Shown one piece after another: positions 1-8,368 of a stretch of DNA of 45,231 nucleotides (its first letter is position 1; the number at the start of each line of letters is the position of its first letter). The stretch comes from Christensenella sp. UBA4247 (GTDB taxonomy: Bacteria; Bacillota; Clostridia; Christensenellales; CAG-1252). The stretch covers positions 1-45,231 of the forward strand of contig DGWX01000072.1 in assembly GCA_002395405.1 (NCBI GenBank). Reading direction: 5' to 3'. The position numbers were made by a program, and so were the translations under genes. Below the pieces are notes generated by a model. The model searched no databases, was not told the DNA's origin, and saw only the letters and a program-made list of their open reading frames with translations.

Positions 1-375
1 GTCGGCGCGATGAACGTTATGTTCAAGATCGCGGGCAAGATCGTTACCCCGAAACTGACCGGTTCGATCCTTCCCGGTATTACGAGAAAGAGCTGTATCG
101 AAGTTTTGAAAAAGGAAGGCTATACCGTGGAAGAAAGGCTGCTTTCGGTCGATGAACTCGGCGAAGCGCTGAAAAACGGAACGCTCGAAGAGGCATGGGG
201 CTGCGGAACGGCGGCCGTCGTGTCTCCGATCGGAGAACTTTGCTATAAGGACGTCAAATATACGATCAACGGAGGAAAGATCGGCGAAGTCACCCAAAAA
301 CTGTACGATACTTTGACCGGCATCCAATGGGGTGAGATCGAAGATACGTTCGGTTGGACCTACGTCGTAAAATAA
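1..375 (+). CDS. ilvE: Branched-chain amino acid aminotransferase, C-terminal part (partial)
   Basis: The reading frame is open from base 1 and ends at 375, giving the last 124 residues of a fold-type IV PLP aminotransferase. Recognisable IlvE elements are the GSILPGITRKS stretch, the EEAWGCGTAAVVSPIGEL segment (cofactor phosphate/substrate region) and the closing QKLYDTLTGIQWG...DTFGW. The family transfers the amino group between glutamate and Val/Leu/Ile in the cytoplasm. The N-terminal part with the PLP lysine lies outside the window. An ATG at 10 is internal and not a start. The next gene begins 25 bp downstream with its own AGGAGG, so the two are probably cotranscribed. Family assignment is firm; BCAT rather than D-amino-acid transaminase is supported by the C-terminal motif. 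Confidence 0.9.
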   Translation, partial: VGAMNVMFKIAGKIVTPKLTGSILPGITRKSCIEVLKKEGYTVEERLLSVDELGEALKNGTLEEAWGCGTAAVVSPIGELCYKDVKYTINGGKIGEVTQKLYDTLTGIQWGEIEDTFGWTYVVK

Positions 376-400
376 GGGAAAGATCAATAGGAGGAAACGT

Positions 401-1771
401 ATGAACGGAATAAAAGTAGCGGCTAAACTTTGCGAAAAAGAGAACGAACTCAGCTTCAAAGAGAAATTCGAAATCGCGCGCCTTTTGGAGAAACTATGCG
501 CGGACGTGATCGAGTTTCCCGAACTATCGAACGGCAAAGAAGACACGCTACTGATCCGCACCTGCGCTTCTTTCGTTAAAAACAGCGTTTTATCCGTCGC
601 CGTCGCTTCCAAGGAAGAGGCGGACGAGGCGGAGCGCGCTCTTTCCGGCGCGAAAAACTCGGCGCTTCGGGTCGAACTTCGCGTTTCACCCGTCGGAATG
701 GAATATTTCCACCATAAAAAAGCCCCCAAAATGCTCGAATGGGTCAAGGAGCTTGTTTCGTACGCCAAGTCCAAATCGGAAAAAGTATATTTTTGCGCTT
801 TGGACGCAACGCGCGCGGAAGAAGATTTTCTTTCGGAAGTGCTTTCCGCTGCGGCGGAAGCAGGCGCAAACGCCGTTTATCTTTCGGACGACGCGGGCGA
901 GATGCTTCCGGACGAATTCGCGTCTTTTGCGGAAAAATACGTAAAATCGCTTTCGATCCCCGTCGGAGTTGCGGTGTCGGATAAAAACGGCTTCGCCCTC
1001 TCTTCCGCTCTCCTTGCCGTGAAAAAGGGCGTGAAGGCGGTTCGCGCGGTCTTGTCTGGAGACGGAGTGTCTCTCGAAACGCTTGCGGAATCGGTCAAAA
1101 ACAGCGGCGCGAGAAACGGTTATTCGACCGCGATCACCTATACCGAGCTTCATCGTACGATGGCGCGCGTTCAGGGGATCCTTTCGGGAGGGCAGGACAG
1201 AGAGCAAGCAAAACCCTTTATATCGGACGAACCTTTCGTCAGCCTTGATGCGAAGGACGGGAAAGAAGCCGTCGTTTCCGCCGCGGAAAAACTCGGATAC
1301 GATCTTTCGGACGAGGACGCGGACAAGGTATTCGAAGAATTTTTGCGCGTAGCGGAAAAGAAAAGAGTCGGCGCGAAGGAGCTGGACGCGATCGTGGCGT
1401 CCGCCGCGCTTCAAGTTCCCGCGACGTATAAACTCGTCAGTTACGTGGTAAACAACGGGAACGTGATCCGTTCGTCGGCGCAGATCACTTTGCAAAAAGG
1501 TGAAGAAACGCTTTGCGGCATTATGATGGGCAACGGTCCGATCGACGCGGCGTTCCTTTGTCTCGAAAGCATTCTCGGCATTCATTACGAGTTGGACGAT
1601 TTCGAGATCCAATCGGTAACCGAGGGAAAAGAAGCGATGGGGTCCGCCCTCGTTAAACTCAGAAAAGACGGAAAACTGTATTCCGGAAAAGGCATTTCCA
1701 CCGACGTTATCGGCGCTTCGATTCGAGCGTATATCAACGCGGTCAATAAGATCGCTTACGAGGAGGAATGA
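401..1771 (+). CDS. LeuA-like protein with degenerate catalytic barrel and intact LeuA regulatory domain
   Basis: 456 aa; ATG preceded by AGGAGG (390-395). Residues about 1-280 resemble the HMG-lyase-like TIM barrel of 2-isopropylmalate synthase: SFKEKFEIARLLEKL, a SPVGMEY stretch matching the usual SPIHMEY, and YFCALDATR matching FSAEDATR. Residues about 335-450 are a good LeuA C-terminal dimerisation/leucine-binding domain (YKLVSYVV..., DVIGASIRAYINAVNKI). However, the N-terminal D-T-T-L-R-D-G-E-Q signature is replaced by AAKLCEKEN, the metal-binding H-x-H-N-D is replaced by VAVSD, and the GERAGN motif is absent. Condensation of acetyl-CoA with a 2-oxoacid is therefore unlikely. It sits between ilvE and a CoA-ligase fusion and may act as a leucine-responsive regulatory or binding partner (inference). 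Confidence 0.8.
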   Translation: MNGIKVAAKLCEKENELSFKEKFEIARLLEKLCADVIEFPELSNGKEDTLLIRTCASFVKNSVLSVAVASKEEADEAERALSGAKNSALRVELRVSPVGMEYFHHKKAPKMLEWVKELVSYAKSKSEKVYFCALDATRAEEDFLSEVLSAAAEAGANAVYLSDDAGEMLPDEFASFAEKYVKSLSIPVGVAVSDKNGFALSSALLAVKKGVKAVRAVLSGDGVSLETLAESVKNSGARNGYSTAITYTELHRTMARVQGILSGGQDREQAKPFISDEPFVSLDAKDGKEAVVSAAEKLGYDLSDEDADKVFEEFLRVAEKKRVGAKELDAIVASAALQVPATYKLVSYVVNNGNVIRSSAQITLQKGEETLCGIMMGNGPIDAAFLCLESILGIHYELDDFEIQSVTEGKEAMGSALVKLRKDGKLYSGKGISTDVIGASIRAYINAVNKIAYEEE

Positions 1772-1772
1772 T

Positions 1773-4298
1773 ATGAAGCTTTCATTTTCAACGAAAGGCT
1801 GGCACAATTCCACCTTTGACGAATTCTGCTCCTATGCGACCGATCTTGGCTTTGACGGGGTGGAACTGCATAACATTCACAATCGATTATTTACCGATAA
1901 AGACGGCGCTTTCCACGATTACGCGGCTGCTGCCACGCTTCGCAAGCTGTACGAGAAAAAGCTTTCCCTTCCCTGTATCGACGCGATCTGCGATATCGCC
2001 GATCCGGAAAGCCGAAACGGCGCGCAAGAAGAGATCGAAAAATGCTTGGAGATCGCGCGCAATTTGCATATTCCTTACGTTCGCGTCAGGGCGGAGTCCC
2101 ATACGGACGAGGAAGAGGCGAGAGCGCGCGTAAAAGACTTTATTTCGAGCGTTCTTCCCTCGGCGGAAAAAGCGGGCGTGTCGCTCCTTGTGGAAACGGC
2201 GGGTCTTTACTCGAATACTTCGCTGTTGCGCGATTTGCTCCAATTTTTCGCGAGCGATTCGCTGTCTGCCCTCTGGAATTTTTCCGCGGCGTATTTCGGC
2301 GCGGGCGAAGCGCCCGAAAAAGTCATCGAAAATCTCGGCGCTTATGTAAAACACGTCCATTTGAACGACGCGAAAAAAACGGGCGACACCGTTTCGTATT
2401 GTTTGCTCGGAGAAGGGAGCCTTCCCGTAAAAGAGATGATGGCGGCGCTTTCTTCCGTCAATTACGACGGATTTATTTCTCTCGTATGGAATCCCGAATG
2501 GTGCGGCGAACTCAGCGACATCGAGATCATTTTCTCCCAATTCGTCAGTTATATGAAGCAATTCGGCGATACGGCGAAAGGGGAGCGGTCGCTTTACTGG
2601 AACAGAGCGCATACGGGAAAATTCGTTTGGAAAAAAGAGATTCTGATCGATGAAACTTTTCCCGCCGTTTTGGACAGAATGTGCGAAGAATTTCCCGATC
2701 AATATGCGTTTAAGTACACCACTCTCGACTATACGCGCACCTACACCGAGTTTAGGCGCGACGTGGACGAATTCGCCCGCACTTTGATCGCTCTCGGCGT
2801 TAAGGCGGGAAGCCACGTTGCGGTTTGGGCGTCGAACGTTCCCCAATGGTTTATTGCGTTTTGGGCAACGGTTAAGATCGGCGCCGTTCTCGTCACGGTC
2901 AACACGGCGTATAAGATCCACGAAGTGGAGTACTTATTGAAGCAATCGGACACGCATACTTTGGTTATGACCGAAGGGGCGAAGGATTGCCATTACGGAA
3001 AGATCGTTGCCGAACTCTGCCCCGAGCTCGAAAAGAAAAAGCCTTCCGATCCGCTTCACGCGAAGCGCCTTCCCTTTTTAAGGAACGTTATAACGGTGGG
3101 CTATTCTCAAAAAGGCTGTCTGACTTGGACGGAGGCTTTGAAACTTGCGGATAAAGTCAAGCAGGAAGAGGTTCTTCGAATGGCGGCGGCAGTTAATAAA
3201 CACGACGTTTGCAATATGCAGTACACTTCGGGAACGACCGGTTTCCCGAAGGGCGTTATGCTGACGCATTACAATATCGTAAACAACGGCAAATCCATCG
3301 GCGACCGTATGGATCTTTCCACGGCGGACAGAATGATGGTGCAAGTTCCGATGTTCCATTGCTTCGGAATGGTCCTTGCGATGACCGCCACGATGACGCA
3401 CGGCGGAACCCTGCTTCCGCTTCCGTACTTCTCGCCGAAGCCCGCGCTTTCCTGCATCCATAACGAACATATCACCGCGTTTCATGGAGTTCCGACGATG
3501 TTTATCGCGCTTCTCGAACACCCGGATTTCCCCAAAACCGACTTCTCTTATATGCGAACGGGGATCATGGCGGGATCTCCTTGCCCGATCTCCGCGATGA
3601 AGCAAGTCGTTGAGAAAATGAACATGAAAGAGATCACCATCGTCTATGGGCAGACCGAGGCGTCTCCGGGTTGCACGATGAGCTCCACGGACGATCCGAT
3701 CGAAGTCAGGGTGGGAACGGTCGGCAGACCCCTTCCCGAGATCGAATGCCGAATCGTGAATCCCGAAACCGGAGAGGATTGCCCGGACGAAGTTACGGGC
3801 GAATTCCTTGCGCGCGGATACAACATTATGAAAGGGTATTACAAAATGCCCAAAGCGACCGAATCCGCGATCGATAAAGACGGCTGGTTGCATACCGGCG
3901 ATCTCGCTTGCCGAACGAAAGACGGAAACTTCCGCATTACCGGTAGGTTGAAAGATATGATCATTCGCGGTGGCGAAAACATTTACCCCAAGGAGATCGA
4001 GGAATTTATCTATACCCACCCGAAAGTCTCCGACGTTCAAGTCATCGGCGTTCCGGACGAATCGTACGGCGAAGAGATCATGGCGTGTATCATCTTAAAA
4101 GAAGGGGAGAGTATGACAGCGGAGGAAATGAAAGCGTATATCGGAGCGAATATGGCGCGCCATAAAGTCCCGAAGTACATTGATTTCGTAAGCTCTTTCC
4201 CGATGAACGCCGCCGGCAAGATCTTAAAATACAAGATGCGCGAAGACGCAATTAAGAAACTCGGTCTGCAAAAGGCGGATAGCATCGTAACGGCTTAA
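1773..4298 (+). CDS. Fusion: sugar-phosphate isomerase/epimerase-like TIM barrel + AMP-forming acyl-CoA synthetase
   Basis: 841 aa; ATG 1 bp after the previous stop, with GAGGAGG inside the upstream gene's end, so translation is probably coupled. Residues 1 to about 265 are an AP-endonuclease-2/xylose-isomerase-like barrel (DLGFDGVELHN; VKHVHLNDA; GEGSLPVKEMM). Residues about 290-835 are a full ANL-superfamily ligase: P-loop YTSGTTGFPKG near 484, YGQTE near 624, TGDL near 707, GRLKDMIIRGGENIYPKE near 723, and a GKILKYKM C-terminal lysine near 813. The ligase half most resembles FadD/ACSF2-type medium-chain acyl-CoA synthetases, which adenylate a carboxylate and transfer it to CoA. The substrate cannot be read from sequence; branched-chain acids are a guess from the ilvE/LeuA-like neighbours. 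No frameshift at the joint: one continuous frame. Confidence 0.85.
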   Translation: MKLSFSTKGWHNSTFDEFCSYATDLGFDGVELHNIHNRLFTDKDGAFHDYAAAATLRKLYEKKLSLPCIDAICDIADPESRNGAQEEIEKCLEIARNLHIPYVRVRAESHTDEEEARARVKDFISSVLPSAEKAGVSLLVETAGLYSNTSLLRDLLQFFASDSLSALWNFSAAYFGAGEAPEKVIENLGAYVKHVHLNDAKKTGDTVSYCLLGEGSLPVKEMMAALSSVNYDGFISLVWNPEWCGELSDIEIIFSQFVSYMKQFGDTAKGERSLYWNRAHTGKFVWKKEILIDETFPAVLDRMCEEFPDQYAFKYTTLDYTRTYTEFRRDVDEFARTLIALGVKAGSHVAVWASNVPQWFIAFWATVKIGAVLVTVNTAYKIHEVEYLLKQSDTHTLVMTEGAKDCHYGKIVAELCPELEKKKPSDPLHAKRLPFLRNVITVGYSQKGCLTWTEALKLADKVKQEEVLRMAAAVNKHDVCNMQYTSGTTGFPKGVMLTHYNIVNNGKSIGDRMDLSTADRMMVQVPMFHCFGMVLAMTATMTHGGTLLPLPYFSPKPALSCIHNEHITAFHGVPTMFIALLEHPDFPKTDFSYMRTGIMAGSPCPISAMKQVVEKMNMKEITIVYGQTEASPGCTMSSTDDPIEVRVGTVGRPLPEIECRIVNPETGEDCPDEVTGEFLARGYNIMKGYYKMPKATESAIDKDGWLHTGDLACRTKDGNFRITGRLKDMIIRGGENIYPKEIEEFIYTHPKVSDVQVIGVPDESYGEEIMACIILKEGESMTAEEMKAYIGANMARHKVPKYIDFVSSFPMNAAGKILKYKMREDAIKKLGLQKADSIVTA

Positions 4299-4310
4299 CG
4301 ATTTCGGAAA

Positions 4311-4363
4311 GAAAAAAAACGTTCGTTTGCCGCACTCCGTTTCGGGAGCGCGGCAACGTTTTT
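4311..4363 (+). terminator. Rho-independent terminator or attenuator hairpin
   Basis: Arms TTGCCGC (4327-4333) and GCGGCAA (4349-4355) pair, with a further CTCC/GGGA inner stem after one A-C mismatch, then CGTTTTTT. An A-run lies before the stem, so it could work on both strands. The T-run ends only about 2 nt before the ribosome binding site (4365-4371) of the next gene, so it could also act as an attenuator. Confidence 0.75.
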
Positions 4364-4379
4364 GAAGGGAGTAAACAGA

Positions 4380-5669
4380 ATGGGCGTCGTTATCATCTCC
4401 GTTTGCACCGTCGCTTTGTTTATCGCGGCGGTTTTGTTCAAACCCGAGATCAAAATCGGAAAGGTTTCCGTAGATACTTTTTTTATCCCGCCGCTTCTCG
4501 GCGCGGTTCTTTTGCTTTCGCTCGGTTATTTGCCTTTCGGGAATTTTCTTTCGGCGCTCGGGGCGAAGGGAGAGATGAACCCCTTGAAGATCCTCGTTTT
4601 GTTCTTTTCAATGACCGTTTTGTCGCTCTATTTGGACGAAGCCGGTTTTTTCCGTTATCTGGCTGCGAGAACGGCGGCGTCTTCGTCGGGCATCGGATTT
4701 TTTTTGCGCGTGTACGCTCTCGTTTCGCTGTTGACGGTTTTTACCTCGAACGACATCGTAATTCTGACCTTTACGCCTTTTTTATGCGCGTACGCAAAGC
4801 GACGCGGCGTATCCCCGTTCCCGTATTTAATGATGGAATTTACGGCGGCGAACAGTTGGAGTATGCTTTTTATCGTGGGCAATCCCACAAATATTTATCT
4901 CGGAGCCTCTCTCGGAGTAAACTTTTTCGAATATCTCCGCGTTATGGTTTTGCCTACTTTCGCCGCTGGCGTCGTTTCGTTCCTTGCGCTTCTTTTGTTG
5001 TTTCGCAATCGACTGAAAGAAGGGGAAGAATTGCCGCCTGTCGGAGAAAAAGTCGCGCTCGATAAACCTCTCGTTTATTTGTCGCTTTCCGCGCTCGTTC
5101 TATGTGTTTTATCCCTCGTGGTTTGTTCCTTTATCCCCAAGGCGGAAATGTGGGCGATCGCCCTCGGCTTCGCGGTCGCGCTCTCCTTGATCGTGGCGAT
5201 CAAGAGACTTGTAAGAGGAGAAAAAGCGAAATTTCTTTTCGGCGCGTACAAGCGTTTGCCATACGCCATCGCGCCGTTTCTTATTTCGATGTTCGTAATC
5301 GTTTTAAGTTTGAAAGAAGCGGGCGTAACCGAGCGCGTTTCCGCCTTGATCCCCCTTCGAGGCGAGATTTTTTCATACGGCGCGCTGAGCTATGCTGCGG
5401 CGAACTTTTTGAATAACATTCCGATGAGCGTTTTGTTTGCGGAAATCTCACCGACGCCGGAGAGCGCGTTTGCCGCGATCGTGTCGTCAAACCTCGGCGC
5501 GCTCTTAACGCCCGTCGGCGCGCTCGCGGGGATCATGTTTACTAAAATTACGGCTTCATACGGAGAAAAGATCTCGGCGGGGCGATTCCTTCTTTCGGGA
5601 GCGGCGGTTTCGATCCCGGCGCTTGCCGCCGCGCTCGGAGCGCTTTGTTTTTCCGCTCGATTTATTTGA
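4380..5669 (+). CDS. ArsB/CitM-type (SLC13/NhaD-like) inner-membrane anion permease
   Basis: 429 aa from the ATG at 4380, which has AAGGGAG 8 nt upstream; the in-frame TTG at 4362 lies inside that site and is rejected. The protein is almost entirely hydrophobic, with about 10-12 predicted membrane spans. Two pseudo-symmetric halves each carry an ion-transporter hairpin motif: FTSNDIVILTFTPFL and AANSWSMLFIVGNPTN in the first, AANFLNNIPMSVLF and SSNLGALLTPVGALAG in the second. These N-P-T-N and N-N-x-P signatures are typical of the ArsB/NhaD/CitM superfamily. Substrate is unknown: arsenite, citrate/carboxylates and sodium/proton exchange are all possible, and no ars genes are nearby. Confidence 0.8.
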   Translation: MGVVIISVCTVALFIAAVLFKPEIKIGKVSVDTFFIPPLLGAVLLLSLGYLPFGNFLSALGAKGEMNPLKILVLFFSMTVLSLYLDEAGFFRYLAARTAASSSGIGFFLRVYALVSLLTVFTSNDIVILTFTPFLCAYAKRRGVSPFPYLMMEFTAANSWSMLFIVGNPTNIYLGASLGVNFFEYLRVMVLPTFAAGVVSFLALLLLFRNRLKEGEELPPVGEKVALDKPLVYLSLSALVLCVLSLVVCSFIPKAEMWAIALGFAVALSLIVAIKRLVRGEKAKFLFGAYKRLPYAIAPFLISMFVIVLSLKEAGVTERVSALIPLRGEIFSYGALSYAAANFLNNIPMSVLFAEISPTPESAFAAIVSSNLGALLTPVGALAGIMFTKITASYGEKISAGRFLLSGAAVSIPALAAALGALCFSARFI

Positions 5670-5773
5670 AAATCAGGGCGTTTCTTTTCAAACGATAGAC
5701 CTTTTTTGAGGAAAAAGAGTACAATATATTATACGGCGCGCTTGCTTATCAAAAGCGCCCGATCAGGTGTAAG

Positions 5774-7150
5774 ATGATCGATTTGACAGCGGGGAAACCC
5801 TATAAAGTTTTATTGCGATACATATTGCCGCTTTTTTTAAGCGTCGTTTTTCAGCAGATCTATAATATCGCGGACAGCGTCGTTGCCGGAAGGTTTATCG
5901 GGGAAGGAGCGCTTGCCGCCGTCGGGAACAGTTACGAGATCACCCTCGTCCTTTTGGCTTTTGCATTCGGTTGCAATATGGGCGCTTCGATCGTAACCGC
6001 GAAAAATTACGGTGCGAAAAACTATATCGAGATGAAGAGCGCGATCCATACTTCGCTCTTTTCTACCCTCGCGATCACGCTTATTTTGATGCTCGTCGGG
6101 TTTTTGACCGCGCGCCCGCTTTTGAAACTGCTGAATACCCCCGCCGAGATTTTGGCGGATAGCTTGTCCTATCTTTATATTTATCTCGCGGGACTTTTGT
6201 TTCTCTTTTTCTATAACGTTTCCACCGGGATCTTCGCCGCGCTCGGCGATTCTCTGACTCCCTTTATCTTCCTCGTTATTTCTTCTACCCTAAACGTTTT
6301 GATGGATATTCTTTTCGTCGCCGTGTTCAAAATGGGAGTGAAAGGGGTAGCTTGGGCAACGTTTATTTGTCAGGGGATCAGTTCGATCGCGGCTTTTTCA
6401 CTGCTCATTTTCCAGCTTCGGAAGATCCGAACGGAAGAAAAACCCCGCGCCTTTTCCAAAGAGGCGTTAAAAGATTTTTTGCTCGTCGGGATCCCGAGTA
6501 CTTTGCAACAAAGCTTCGTTTCCGTCGGAAATATCGTTTTGCAAGGACTGATCAATTCTTTCGGAACCTCCACGATCGCCGGCTATTCCGCAGCCGTTAA
6601 ATTCAATAATTTCGCCGTAACGAGTATGCATCAGGTCGGAAACGGCGTTTCCAATTATACGGCGCAAAACGGAGCGGCGGGAAAAGACCAGCGCATCAGG
6701 GAAGGATTCAAATGGGGGCTTGTGATCGCCGCAAGCATCGGACTCCTATTCTTTTTCGTATATTTCTTTTTTAATAAAAGCCTGATGCTCTTATTCTTGA
6801 AAAAAGACAGCCGAGGCGCGATCTCCGTCGGACACGATTTTATGACGATCATCTCGCCTTTTTATCTTTTGATCGCGGGAAAACTCGTTGCGGACGGCGT
6901 CCTTCGCGGTGCGGAAAGAATGGGGTACTTTATGGTCAGTACCTTTACCGATCTTTTGCTCCGCGTAGGTCTTGCTTTCGCGCTTTCTTCCACGGCGCTC
7001 GGTTCTAAGGGCATTTGGTGGTCTTGGCCCATCGGCTGGGGCGTGGCGGTCGTTTTATCCCTTGCGTTTTACTTCGTCGTTATGCGAAAAAAAGAGAAGG
7101 GCGGAAATAATACCCTTCATTGCTCGAACGGGGATCGTTCCAAAGTATAA
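5774..7150 (+). CDS. MATE-family multidrug/sodium(proton) antiporter
   Basis: 458 aa, about 12 membrane spans. The N-terminus (LRYILPLFLSVVFQQIYNIADSVVAGRF) and the AVGNSYEITLVLLAFAFGCNMGASI helix are the first-repeat signature of MATE exporters (MepA/DinF/NorM group), and VGIPSTLQQSFVSVGNIVLQG opens the second repeat. Such proteins expel cationic compounds using an ion gradient. The start ATG has a modest AGGTG site. Upstream, between 5706 and 5735, lies a poor promoter candidate (TTGAGG, then TATTAT at 15 bp), so its promoter is uncertain. It stands alone and ends at a strong bidirectional terminator facing asd. Confidence 0.9.
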   Translation: MIDLTAGKPYKVLLRYILPLFLSVVFQQIYNIADSVVAGRFIGEGALAAVGNSYEITLVLLAFAFGCNMGASIVTAKNYGAKNYIEMKSAIHTSLFSTLAITLILMLVGFLTARPLLKLLNTPAEILADSLSYLYIYLAGLLFLFFYNVSTGIFAALGDSLTPFIFLVISSTLNVLMDILFVAVFKMGVKGVAWATFICQGISSIAAFSLLIFQLRKIRTEEKPRAFSKEALKDFLLVGIPSTLQQSFVSVGNIVLQGLINSFGTSTIAGYSAAVKFNNFAVTSMHQVGNGVSNYTAQNGAAGKDQRIREGFKWGLVIAASIGLLFFFVYFFFNKSLMLLFLKKDSRGAISVGHDFMTIISPFYLLIAGKLVADGVLRGAERMGYFMVSTFTDLLLRVGLAFALSSTALGSKGIWWSWPIGWGVAVVLSLAFYFVVMRKKEKGGNNTLHCSNGDRSKV

Positions 7151-7160
7151 AAACAATTCG

Positions 7161-7206
7161 AAAAAGTCCCTTGCGCTCTCTTTCGCGCAAGGGACTTTTT
7201 TCTCTC
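7161..7206. terminator. Bidirectional Rho-independent terminator
   Basis: Perfect stem AGTCCCTTGCGC / GCGCAAGGGACT with an A-run before and T-run after, lying between the convergent MATE gene and asd. It serves both strands. Confidence 0.95.
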
Positions 7207-7227
7207 TTGATCTTTTGGTCGGAAACC

Positions 7228-8232
7228 TTATTTTACGAGGCCTTTTTCAAGGAGCAGCTGCGCTATCTGCACTGCATTCGTTGCCGCGCCTTTACGGATA
7301 TTATCCGCCACCACGAAGAGGTTGCAACCGCTTTCCACGCTCTCGTCGATACGGATACGGCCTACGTACACCTCGTCGTGATTTTCGGCGTAGATCGGCA
7401 TCGGATACTTGCCGTTCTTATTGTCGTCCACCAAAACGACGTTCGGGAAGGAGGAAAGCGCTTCTTTGATTCCGTCAAGCGTGCAGGGCTTTTCGAATTC
7501 GATGTTGATGCTCTCGCTGTGTCCGTGGAAGACGGGAACGCGAACGGTGGTCGCCGTAACACGAAGGTTGGGCTTGCCGAGGATCTTCCTCGTTTCGTTG
7601 ATCATTTTTTCCTCTTCTTTGGTATAGCCGTTATCGAGGAATACGTCGATCTGCGGAATGACGTTTGCGAAAATGGGGTAAGGGAACTTTTTGGGCGCGA
7701 TGCCTTGCGCACCGTCTTTTAAGTCGTTATATCCCTGAACGCCTGCGCCGCTGACCGCTTGGTAGGTGGAGTACACGACGCGCTTGATGCCGTATTTATC
7801 GTCCAGCGGTTTTAAGGCGAGCATCGCTTGAATGGTGGAGCAGTTGGGGTTGGCGATGATGCCGTGATTCCAAGTTACGTCTTCGGGGTTTACCTCGGGA
7901 ACGACGAGGGGAACGTCTTTATACATTCTCCATTGGCTGCTGTTATCCACGACGATCGCGCCTTGCTCCGCGAAGATGGGAGCGAAGGTTTTGCTGACCG
8001 ATCCGCCCGCGCTGAACAGGGCGATATCCACTTTGATTTTTTTTACGTTTTCTTCCGTCAGCTCGATAACGGTATGGGGCTTGCCCATAAAATCAATGAC
8101 TTTTCCCGCACTCTTCGCGCTGGCGAAAAGATAATAATTCTCAACGGGGAGCTTGCGCTCGGTAAGAACTTGCAAAAATTTGTTTCCGACCATACCGGTC
8201 GCGCCTACGACGGCAAGATTGATTTTTCTCAT
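7228..8232 (-). CDS. asd: Aspartate-semialdehyde dehydrogenase
   Basis: 334 aa, the usual length. It reduces aspartyl-phosphate to aspartate semialdehyde with NADPH, the branch point to lysine/diaminopimelate, threonine and methionine. Seen in sequence: N-terminal nucleotide-binding AVVGATGMVGNKF, a phosphate-binding segment FSAGGS, catalytic cysteine in NPNCSTIQ (about residue 130), and catalytic histidine in RVPVFHGHSE (about residue 240). The ATG is preceded by GGAGG (minus strand). Monocistronic, with its own promoter (8276-8304) back-to-back with the promoter of the gene at 8369. Confidence 0.97.
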   Translation of the reverse strand: MRKINLAVVGATGMVGNKFLQVLTERKLPVENYYLFASAKSAGKVIDFMGKPHTVIELTEENVKKIKVDIALFSAGGSVSKTFAPIFAEQGAIVVDNSSQWRMYKDVPLVVPEVNPEDVTWNHGIIANPNCSTIQAMLALKPLDDKYGIKRVVYSTYQAVSGAGVQGYNDLKDGAQGIAPKKFPYPIFANVIPQIDVFLDNGYTKEEEKMINETRKILGKPNLRVTATTVRVPVFHGHSESINIEFEKPCTLDGIKEALSSFPNVVLVDDNKNGKYPMPIYAENHDEVYVGRIRIDESVESGCNLFVVADNIRKGAATNAVQIAQLLLEKGLVK

Positions 8233-8275
8233 ATTTCCTCCGAAATTCGTAGCGTTTTTGCGCTATCCAATTTAA

Positions 8276-8304
8276 ATGCTATCAAAAAAACGTTTCTTTG
8301 TCAA
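8276..8304 (-). promoter_or_regulatory. Sigma-A type promoter for asd
   Basis: Read on the minus strand: -35 TTGACA (8304-8299), 17-bp spacer, -10 TAGCAT (8281-8276). The -35 is consensus and the -10 matches four of six. It lies 43 bp upstream of the asd start and diverges from the next promoter. Confidence 0.7.
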
Positions 8305-8324
8305 AGAATTGACTTATATTTACT

Positions 8325-8366
8325 TTGATATTTTGGAAAATTAGTGTAAAATAGCGTTAGGAGAGA
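8325..8366 (+). promoter_or_regulatory. Promoter and ribosome binding site for the 8369 gene
   Basis: -35 TTGATA (8325-8330), 16-bp spacer, -10 TAAAAT (8347-8352), then AGGAGAG (8360-8366) before the ATG. The expected transcript start falls almost at the ribosome binding site, so the leader would be very short. Confidence 0.65.
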
Positions 8367-8368
8367 GT

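Noticed and set aside
686..1813. Long open frame antisense to the LeuA-like gene
   Set aside because: Shadow of the GC-skewed codon use in the real gene; Arg/Phe-rich, no ribosome binding site or family match.
5706..5735. Promoter before the MATE gene
   Set aside because: TTGAGG with TATTAT at 15 bp or TATACG at 18 bp; neither spacing nor boxes are good enough to list as a feature.
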